This document shows, piece by piece, positions 55,937-64,000 of a stretch of 64,000 bases of DNA. Positions within the stretch are counted from its first letter, which is position 1. Every line of letters begins with the position of its first letter. Under the pieces are notes generated by a model, which had not been told where the DNA came from, searched no databases, and was given only the letters and a program-made list of their open reading frames with translations. The stretch lies in assembly GCF_041260155.1 (NCBI RefSeq), contig NC_091931.1, positions 34,539,326-34,603,325 on the forward strand, written 5' to 3'. The position numbers and the translations under genes are program-made. The DNA is from Ptychodera flava (lineage: Eukaryota; Hemichordata; Enteropneusta; Ptychoderidae).

Positions 55937-56077
55937 CACAGTCACTTGTGAGCTATTCAGCGGCTCTGGGACTATTCGCCCATAGACGTGTGTACATAAG
56001 CGAGAAAAAACCCTCGCCTATGTACACACGTCTATGGGGCGAATAGTCCCAGAGCGAATAGCTCACGAGTGACTGTG
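55937..56077. mobile_element. CACAGTC fold-back element, 141-bp copy
   Basis: A hairpin opening CACAGTCACTTGTGAGCTA and closing TAGCTCACGAGTGACTGTG, with CCCATAGACGTGTGTACAT in the stem. GATTGAC flanks both sides exactly (55930-55936 and 56078-56084). Confidence 0.9.
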
Positions 56078-56436
56078 GATTGACATCCATTCATGCACAG
56101 CAGTTCTTGATATCTGGTTACGGCTTACGCATAGAAAGTGTGAAATACATTCACAGCTCATTCAAAATACTATATTCGTACTTTAAAATTTGAAACTTTG
56201 AAATTCCTATCTTACAACTGACATGTCAACAATTTCTTTAAAACAGAATGACTGAATGATGAATGAATGTTTAAAAATATACCCCCCCCCCCCAATACTA
56301 GTAATCCGCCCCCCGGTCGAAGAAACTGATTAGTCCCTTAATGCCCGCAGTGTCAGTCAGCCGGTGGCAGGTCAGGGTTCAGCGATGAACTCGCCCTGAA
56401 CGGGCGGAAAGTCTGTTTCCGGTAAAGTTAGTGAAT

Positions 56437-56629
56437 ATGTCTTCGCGAGCTAAACTCGACGTCGGGCAGCTCAACGACCTAACTTTCGACGAATTTTTCC
56501 AACGATTTCAAAACATTATAGAGTATGGTAGTCTGATAACAGCATCGATATGGTCCCACCGGCCTTTCAGAAGCGCCAAACACCTTCACGACCATTTCTG
56601 TGCTTTCATCGATGGCCTTGCAGATGACG
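56437..56629 (+). CDS. URAD: URAD exon 1
   Basis: 64 codons plus one base, MSSRAKLDVGQLNDL to GLADD, donor GACG|GTAAGC. It lies in CpG-rich sequence with no TATA box seen. Confidence 0.92.
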
Positions 56630-59600
56630 GTAAGCCTGGCAGCTAATATAATACTAGCTCCACGCCGTAATTTTAGTCGCCGGGCCTTTCGCTGACTTCT
56701 TCCGTCTACGGGATGACGCTACGCAGTCAACACGACGGAAGAAGCCATCGAGGGCTACAATATATGGCCGGCAGCGAACGGTGAGTCATCACGTATTACC
56801 ACTGTATGTGCTCTACCCACAGTCACTCGTAGTCGTGGTTCGATGCACGTCGAAGGCCGCTAATAAAATATTACGACGTGATCGGCTGGTTTTTCAAAAT
56901 TCCTGGACGAGTCCACAGGTTATCGTAACGTTGCTTGGATAGTCGTTCGAGGCGGGCGGCCGCAGGTCGCCGTTTACTTGGAAAACAAAGTAAACCAAAG
57001 TAAAGTTTTTCCAAGTAAACGGCGACCTGCGGCCGCCCGCCTCGAACGACTATCCAAGCAACGTTACGATAACCTGTGTCCCCTCCCCCCCCTCCTTGTG
57101 TGGGACTCTCCTCAGGAGCATAGCGACTACCGTGCCATAATACCCAGGAGTTGTCGTAGATTATCTCTATCCACTTGGTGGTCAATTTCATATTTGAAAT
57201 GCTATTTTGTACTTTTTACATTGCAATTTTCCTCCTGTATCTGCTGTACTTTCTAGGTTGTAATGTAAGCTTGTATTGTTTTTTGTCTTTTAACCCTTTT
57301 TAATCCCCCTCCCGGGAATTATTGTGCATTAAATAAAGGATATTATTATTCTCTGAAAGGAAACCATCCGTGCATCGCTCACAGTGGATTCCTAACCTTA
57401 TCATAGTTCATGCTAGCAATTATTAAGTTTGGGGTGGAAGTTACACTGTGCTGACCATCATCAGCTCATTTAGGTCCATTATAGCCCACAGTGTTCAAAG
57501 ATCATCTATATTTCAAGATAAAAAGGCAAACCGATGTCTGCCTGGCAATGTATTGTGTGTATGTGTGTTGGTGCAATATCTCATCTCAAGAACAGCCCAT
57601 CGGTTTGGAATCAAATTTTTTTATCAGTCCATCATCCAACGGGCGTTAGCCCAATTACAAGATGAGGTATGCATAACCCACTTACTCCCCCAATGGAGCA
57701 CTGAGGAGTAAAGTGCCTTGCTCAGGGGCACAACACCGTGATAGAGTCTTGAACTCACCGTCCTCTGACAGTGAGTCCATTTGGTACAATGTAACATATA
57801 TTCTGTTTTTGAAAGGCAAGAACTGATTAGTTTTGGTGGATATGGCTTAATGCGTAAGTATAATGCTAATATTACCTAACTACAGAAATCAGATATTCTC
57901 AGAATGACAAAATTTTTTTTATAAATCTTCTTACAGAGATGTTAATAAAGGAACCATATCGCAGACTTCAAGGTTATGTAGAAGTTTTGTGACAATGGTA
58001 TTGCCCATTTGCACATCTAATGAACGTTCCACATTTGGAATATCTGGATTGACTTGACCAAAATTGATGAAACTCATTTAGCATTTTCAGATCTGCTAAT
58101 TACTAATTTGAGTATGTAATGAACTTTTCATTGGGGTCATATATCTGGATTGACTTGACCAAATTGACAAAACTCCCTATGTAAATTGTAGATACTATGA
58201 TATAACATTAATGATAGTCATTTAGCATTTTAAATCAGCTAATTACTGATCTGCATATTTAACGAATGTCCTTATTAGGGATAATATCTGGATTGACAGA
58301 CCAAAGCGCAGTAAAAGACATTATGCATTTTTACATCAGCTAATCAGTAACCTGAACATTTTGCATTTTTATGTCAGCTAATCTGTGATTTACACCGGTA
58401 TGATGTAATTAGCTTTCCAAGTAGGCACATTAAACTGGAAGGACCCAACCAAAGTTAATAACAGTTAATGTATATTGAATATACAATGATAAAATTGCAA
58501 TGAAAGACATTTTGCATTTCCGCATGAGCTAATTGATAATTTGCATATTTAATGAACTGTCCCAATTTTGCTTTTTCATGTTAGCTGTACAATAATGGTG
58601 AAAGACAATGTGTATTTTCATGTCTGGTTATTTATAATTTGCATTTTTAATGACCTTTCACAATTTGACACTCAAGCTTGAAGGACTTGACTGAAAGCAA
58701 TTAATCTTGCTACATAATGTAATGATACAATGATAAGACAATAGTGAAAGAAATTTAGCATTTTATTTCCTCTAAGTGCTAATTTGTATACAAATCAATT
58801 TTTTCAACTGAACGTACACGATAAATATTCCTCATGATGTTGATTACAACAATTTTAATGAAGTTGCAAACTCATGACAATAACGTAAGAGAAAACAGAC
58901 AAGTACAACAGATACTGAAACAAAGGAGCATTTTCAGGTCATCTCTTGATTTCTATTTTATTCCACTGTGACCATTTGCATATTCAATCAAAGGTTGGTG
59001 GCCGAGTTGGACCACATCGCTTAACACCCTATTTGGAAACTAGCTGTTGCAGATGTACTGACAGGCTGTTGATGTGGATTCAGCCATGCCTCCCCCCCCC
59101 CACCACTTTTGTACAGCCAAAGAAGTATCTGTACAGGTTTTAGGTGGCATCTCACGCATGATTACACAATGATTGCTGTTTGGATTTATGAGTAAAGTGA
59201 TATTTTGCCACATGAACCGTTGAGGGCAGTTCAAAGAGACATAAAACTGAATGAGTCAATAGAGCAAGGATTAGTTGGTGAAGTTGTAACTCCTGGTTAG
59301 TATATTGAAATACAGAGTAGAGTGCATTGTATACAACTTCCAGTTATGGAAATACATGTACTGCATTTATTAATGTAGCCTCTGCATAGAAAATGTGACA
59401 TTAATACATTGTTTTAGTCACTACATATGCAATTTCCAAGTCTCCAATGGTCCACAAAGAAACTGACTATAACTTAACTTACCGAGCATAATTAGTGACA
59501 AATTTTATTTAAATTGATATTTTCTCTCTTTGCTTAAACTTCCAATCAATAAAAATCATTAACATTTTCTTTTCACATCGTTTTTGCAATTTTCTATCAT

Positions 59601-59978
59601 ACTTACTCAAGAACTTGTTAAATTTGTTTTGTAGGGAAAACAGGAATATTACTATGCCATCCTGACCTAGCTGGGAAACTATCACAAGCTGGAAAACTCA
59701 CAGAGGAATCTACCAAAGAGCAGAAAGGTTCCGGACTGTTGTCACTGACGGATGAAGAGAGAGCCTTTCTACAAGACTGCAACGAACAATACCGCAAGAA
59801 GTTTGGCTTTCCATTCGTCATCTGTGCTCGGGAGAATAAAAAGGCGGCAATCATGGAAGGATTCAACAGACGACTCAAGAACACTCATAGTGAGGAGTTG
59901 GATACTGGTATAGCTGAAGTGAAGAAGATAGGCTGGTACAGGCTTACAGATTTGATTGAAGCAGAGTCCAAGCTATGA
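56437..59978 (+). CDS. URAD: 2-oxo-4-hydroxy-4-carboxy-5-ureidoimidazoline decarboxylase (URAD), two exons
   Basis: The third enzyme of urate breakdown after uricase and HIU hydrolase; it converts OHCU to S-allantoin with loss of CO2. Exons 56437-56629 and 59635-59978 join in phase 1 and give 178 residues, the normal family length, with the two-exon structure of vertebrate URAD. Motifs: FDEFFQRFQN and WSHRPF near the N-terminus, CHPDLAG with the catalytic histidine, LTEESTKEQ with the conserved glutamate, FGFPFVICAR, and VKKIGWYRLTDLI. The last residues are ESKL, so the C-terminus is SKL, a canonical peroxisomal signal, matching uricase location. The ATG at 56437 gives the family start. The gene follows the receptor kinase in the same orientation, as URAD follows FLT3 in vertebrates; its older name PRHOXNB refers to its ParaHox neighbourhood. 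Confidence 0.95.
56630..59634 (+). other. URAD intron
   Basis: 3.0 kb. It holds an isolated CACAGTCAC end at 56818, a perfect 71-bp-arm hairpin at 56915-57077, and then AT-rich DNA in which segments such as GGATTGACTTGACCAAA and TCAGCTAAT recur between 58030 and 58640 as degenerate repeats. Confidence 0.7.
56915..57077. repeat. Perfect hairpin, 71-bp arms, 21-bp loop
   Basis: Arms 56915-56985 and 57007-57077 are exact reverse complements including GCGGCCGC. The arms are far more GC-rich than the surrounding intron. No target duplication is visible. Confidence 0.92.
59635..59978 (+). CDS. URAD: URAD exon 2
   Basis: Acceptor TTGTTTTGTAG. GKTGILLCHPDLAG to EAESKL and TGA at 59976-59978. It contains the catalytic histidine and the SKL terminus. 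Confidence 0.95.
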
Positions 59979-60035
59979 TTATGTCAGCCACTTTCACAGC
60001 AGGTGTCCGTTGGGAATGGATATCCGCTGGCACAA

Positions 60036-60041
60036 AATAAA
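60036..60041 (+). terminator. Candidate URAD polyadenylation signal
   Basis: AATAAA 58 bases after the stop codon. Confidence 0.5.
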
Positions 60042-60093
60042 TCGCAACCACAATCACTTTCCAATGACGACAGTTAGCACAACACTGTACAAA

Positions 60094-61463
60094 CAGTCGC
60101 GACGCAGCTCCGCGAGAACAATAGAATCCATTTGCCGTTCGTGGGGGGTCTGCATACATTAAATTCAAATATATGGCGGCCATTTTCGCACTCAACATGT
60201 CCTCGTTTGTCGTGGAATTTTCACCTTAAATGATTTCATTTCGCGTTTTAAATCAACACAGTCCGAAAACACAACATTATAAATAACTACATTGGTCAAT
60301 CAATGGTTACCTCATCAAGAACCCCCCAAAATCGGTAGGCGTGGGAGACAACTCGCGATCGCATCGATGCGATATAATCTATTCATCGACCGTAAAAAGC
60401 AGCAAAACGTTTGTGTCCAGAGTCGAAAATGCACTGAACCCATAACAGATTATGTTTTGACCAAACAACCCACTTCCTTACCGCATTCTTTTTCTAGGAC
60501 GGCTATGCCAATTCGTCAAAACAGTTCCCGCACTCAGTTCACCTACCGATGCAGCCAAGAAGCGCCCTCAATGGTCACAAGATTAAATCTTACCTTACTT
60601 CGGATTTGTGCTGAACAAATTCAGATGAAGGTCGCACACTGTTTTTGAAATCGTGCTGCTTTATGATCTGCTTTATGATCTGAATCTAACAATTACAAGA
60701 TTTTTTCACATTTGTGGCTCATAAAAAAGACAATATTAAGCATGAACGTGGCAACACAGCTGAACACGGCGGATACTACCACATGTCAATCGAAATACGA
60801 GTTTTTATCAGTGAAAATAACAAACATCGGGACATCCTTTGGCGAGTAGGTGCGAAATAAGGTCCGAACCCGGTCTGGCAAGAAAATTTTGGAATTTAGG
60901 GGCCTAAAGAGGAACAATCGCCGATATGGAAAACGGAGCGCTGGCTGCTAAATCAACAGTCGCCAACATCTCCGTCCACACGCCCTGCAGCTCTATGGGT
61001 GAAACCAGTCACCGTACAGGCAGAGTTTTACTGCGAAATTTTACTAGTCTTAATGGATGTACCGGTTCCATATTCCACAATTTCGTAGCACAAGGATGAT
61101 AAAAGACATTTCTGTTAATGGTTAGGTAAATCGCTGTCTAGGACGGTTTTGCCAATTTCGAAAAGAATCGGTACGTAACGAGTAGCTGGAAATCAACGTA
61201 GTACATTCGTAGACATATAAAATAGGTCGATGTCGTATGTACATATATCATGCAATCGTCCACACAAAGGCAACGTCTTCCTTTAATACATACTGCCTGA
61301 ATTAGACAGACAGATTAACAGATGTTCGAGAATTCCAATGTTTCTAACTCATACCACTTATATGATCGTACAGCTCAATCAGCCATGAGCAATCCTGGCA
61401 ACCTGCGCAGAAAAAGCGCGCAGTTCAAATTAACCGCCAAATCGCGGAGCTGCGTCGCGACTG
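60094..61463. mobile_element. Possible transposon bounded by 22-bp inverted repeats
   Basis: The 22 bases at 60094-60115 (CAGTCGCGACGCAGC...) recur exactly in reverse complement at 61442-61463. No matching target duplication was found. The interior has a 118-codon open frame (60292-60648) without a recognised domain, so the element would be non-autonomous or decayed. Confidence 0.4.
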
Positions 61464-61484
61464 AAAACACCTCATCACAGGGAT

Positions 61485-61912
61485 CCATTCAGGGACAATA
61501 ATTACTAATATGATAAAAACCCAATAAGTTTCGTTGTTTACAAGTTTTTTATTTCTGTCTGCCTTTATCTTACCTATACACCCTGCTTGCTTGAGACGTG
61601 GCGGACTGCGCACTGTTCGTATGTGTGTAAGTGCGTGCATAGTAAGATGCGCCCTCTTTCGATGAACTCTTGCTTCTGCGTGTGACCTGAATACCGGGTA
61701 TTTTGCAGGATTATCGAGTTCAACGGATTCAGGTTATGCGCGGAAGCAAGAGAGAGGGCATTTTACTACGCACATCTGACAGTCCGTCACGTCTCAAGCG
61801 AGCAGGGCGTATAGGTAAGAGAAAGGCAGATAGAAACAAAAAACTTGTAGACAATGAAACTTATTTGGTTTTTATCATATTTGTATTTATTGTCTCTGAA
61901 TATATCCCTGTG
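61485..61912. repeat. Imperfect inverted repeat of about 180-200 bp arms
   Basis: Arm 61485-61683 pairs with 61738-61912 at clearly above chance identity (GACGTCTCAAGC-like, GGTAAGA-AAGGCAGA and AAAAAACTTGTA blocks). Both arms translate into the same short peptide pattern on opposite strands, an effect of the repeat, not evidence of a gene. Confidence 0.7.
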
Positions 61913-64000
61913 CCCTGATGATGACAACACAAGGTTATAAGATGAAATAGCCCACAGAGGGGAGTGGAAAGTCTGTGCATATATACTGGCATACACGTTT
62001 ACCCATTACACACAAGAATGTGCCTGTCATTTGCCAGATTCACTGATACGTTATTAAGTTAACATGGGGCTCTCTAACTGTATTAATTAATGATCATAAA
62101 ATTGTAAAGGCAACAAAGTTGCACAAACTTCTGCTAAAGTGGCAGTCCAGTTGATTTATTCTAATATTGTACCATTTTGGGATATATCAGGTCAAGTCTT
62201 GGCAATGTGAAATAAAGTCATAAATATTTCCAAAGGTTATTATGCATTGATGATATTTTTTTGTGTTAAATGCTTTGAGTGACATGACGACAATACGACC
62301 AAAATTACATCAGATCTTGCAGTGCATTTGCGCAGGTATTGGGTGAACGTGATTAGCAGTAAGTCTCTCCCGGAATCACCTGTGAATCCCGTGATAACTC
62401 CACTACTTCACGGTCAGAAAAAACAGTCCTTATTTCTCTACTACGTCGCATCCACTAAATTATTTTTTATTCACAGACTTGGGCCAAGTCAAGGATAAAT
62501 GATATCATTTGAAATGGTAAATATTGGTTACCTTTTCCGGTCTTTCCTTTTCTCTCATATGGTTCAGATTCTTTTTTCTACGGGGTACTAATATTTTCCC
62601 TAGTATTCTTCTTCCTCTTCAATGTTGATGTGCCCTATTTGCAGTACTTTAGATCCAATGACACCATGTACTTGCAACACTTTTGACATAATGGAAATCC
62701 ACAATGCAAAATCAGTAAAATCGGCGCACCCATGATAAGAATAATTCTAGATCTACTCTGGAATGAAAAGGACACGTGTTGCTCTACAGACTCGCTACAT
62801 CATATTCAAGAGATCATGTGTTCAAGTGATGGCAGTACAAACAATCCCAGGTGTACTGACGCACATGAAAATACATGTATTTCTGTGTGTATTTGCACGA
62901 ATGATTTCGTACTTTTATTTGAACCACAATATTCCAGGTTTATTATAGCCCATCAAACAGAAGCTGTGGATAGTTAAATCATTATCATGCTTCTACAAAC
63001 TGCTTAAGCTCCAGAAATGTAATACTGTGACAGGAACAAGTATTGACATGCAAACCATGGCCCTATATTTTGTCTGTCTTGACACAGTCCGTCTGTGATA
63101 GAGGGACTGTGGTCTTGATAAGCAGAATCTCCTCAGTGCTGGTGTGAAAGGTTCATTAGTATGCATGTCCCATCATGCAAATATTTGACACTTACTTTAT
63201 TATCACCTTGATAAGAGTCCTCTCTAACTGGCTGTCTTGTCTGGTGTTGTGATATTTGTCACTTCCAGCACAGACTGAAAGAAATCTACTGGCATTTTCT
63301 CCCATCAAAACCCAATAGCTGCGAATTTTATGCATTATTTTTTATGATTGTATTTTCAAACCAAGGTTGGTTCGTGTAAATGTGCTAACCGAAGTACATG
63401 TATAGAAGTATCACTGCTAGCTGATTTGGGCCATGCCTAAGTGTTTTAGCAGGGTAAATAAATAATAAACAGGTGCCGCACTTATAAAATGGCGCCCCAC
63501 GGTAAAGTACAAAAGTGCAGTATTTCCTGCACATTCACATCGTAATCATTAAGGAAGCAAGTATGATGCCATTTACTTGAATGCACAACACACGATGGCC
63601 AACATTTTGTTGTTGTAATCTTTATTTTCTCTTTCAGATGATTAGGTTTTGAAAATGGCGAGAAATCTAAAATGATGTTAAAACGTTTGAATTTACATGC
63701 TACTTTTCTACACTTATGACAGTTGTATACACTTTTTTCAGTCTTTAATAGGTCTTATTCAAAGAAAAATCTTGTAAAACTGAGGATATTTTGGGGCTTT
63801 AAGAATGCTTAGAGTATCCATGCCAGAGTGTTTATGTACTAACCAACTTTGTCAATTTAGATTGAAAAGAGGATCAAATGTTCAATATCTGGTACTGAAT
63901 CACCACAGCGTGAAGAAATTTATGAATTGAAGAGACAGGAACTTTCGGTCTCCATTCACTGATATCCCTATAACCACAACACAATATGCAAATTGTGTGA
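61913..64000. other. Right end of the window, no gene seen
   Basis: AT-rich. Apart from the 29-bp element at 63083 I see no supported feature and no homeobox. Confidence 0.5.
63083..63111. mobile_element. 29-bp miniature CACAGTC element with 7-bp target duplication
   Basis: Opens CACAGTCC and closes GGACTGTG, with only 13 bases between. GTCTTGA occurs directly on both sides (63076-63082 and 63112-63118). End sequence and duplication length match the larger family members, so it appears to be an extreme deletion derivative. Confidence 0.7.

Noticed and set aside
56871..57256. Opposing open frames in the URAD intron with identical peptide parts
   Set aside because: The shared peptide comes from the perfect 71-bp inverted repeat, not from two genes.
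59944..60198. Minus-strand frame starting at an ATGGCCGCC-type start, overlapping the URAD 3' end
   Set aside because: Good start context but no recognisable domain; it overlaps the URAD stop and the edge of an inverted-repeat element.

Overview
The window is animal genomic DNA: compact multi-exon genes with GT-AG introns, AT-rich non-coding DNA and many non-autonomous transposons. Gene content, intron sizes of roughly 0.3-9 kb and repeat type suggest an invertebrate bilaterian. An invertebrate deuterostome such as a hemichordate is my leaning, but the sequence alone does not settle the species, and a lophotrochozoan is not excluded.

Four genes can be supported. (1) On the minus strand near 2.4-2.5 kb lies the first coding exon of a CHIC family gene; the rest lies beyond the left edge. 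(2) On the minus strand at 6.7-18.2 kb lie the exons of POMP, the proteasome maturation protein. An ATG-only first exon is possible near 27.09 kb. POMP carries an apparent one-base frameshift in its penultimate exon. (3) On the plus strand at 31.2-49.0 kb lies a 19-exon receptor tyrosine kinase of the VEGFR/PDGFR/KIT family. It has a signal peptide, eight Ig-like domains, a membrane segment, a split kinase domain with a short insert, and a 157-residue tail; the model is about 1430 residues. (4) On the plus strand at 56.4-60.0 kb lies the two-exon URAD gene (OHCU decarboxylase of urate breakdown), ending in the peroxisomal signal SKL.

These four genes do not form one pathway, but their order is informative. 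In human, URAD-FLT3-(PAN3)-FLT1-POMP lie together at 13q12 beside the ParaHox gene CDX2, and CHIC2 lies beside GSX2 and PDGFRA-KIT-KDR at 4q12. The window looks like the unduplicated ancestral form of that ParaHox neighbourhood: CHIC(-) POMP(-) RTK(+) URAD(+). No homeobox was seen inside the window.

The rest is largely mobile DNA. It includes: pearl-like elements (150-bp core repeats, a GACG microsatellite and a 3' hairpin) at 7.6-9.4 kb and in a head-to-tail cluster at 14.6-17.8 kb; TTAA-flanked MITEs at 10.6, 13.1, 14.5/17.9 and 43.3 kb; and a fold-back element with 8-bp target duplications at 25.9-26.5 kb. A fold-back family with CACAGTC ends and exact 7-bp target duplications occurs at 27.9, 55.2, 55.9 and 63.1 kb, with one copy nested in another and one copy only 29 bp long. 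Two long near-perfect hairpins at 29.4 kb and 56.9 kb have no target duplication. I could not find the POMP start exon with certainty, and I assign no function to the remaining short open frames.
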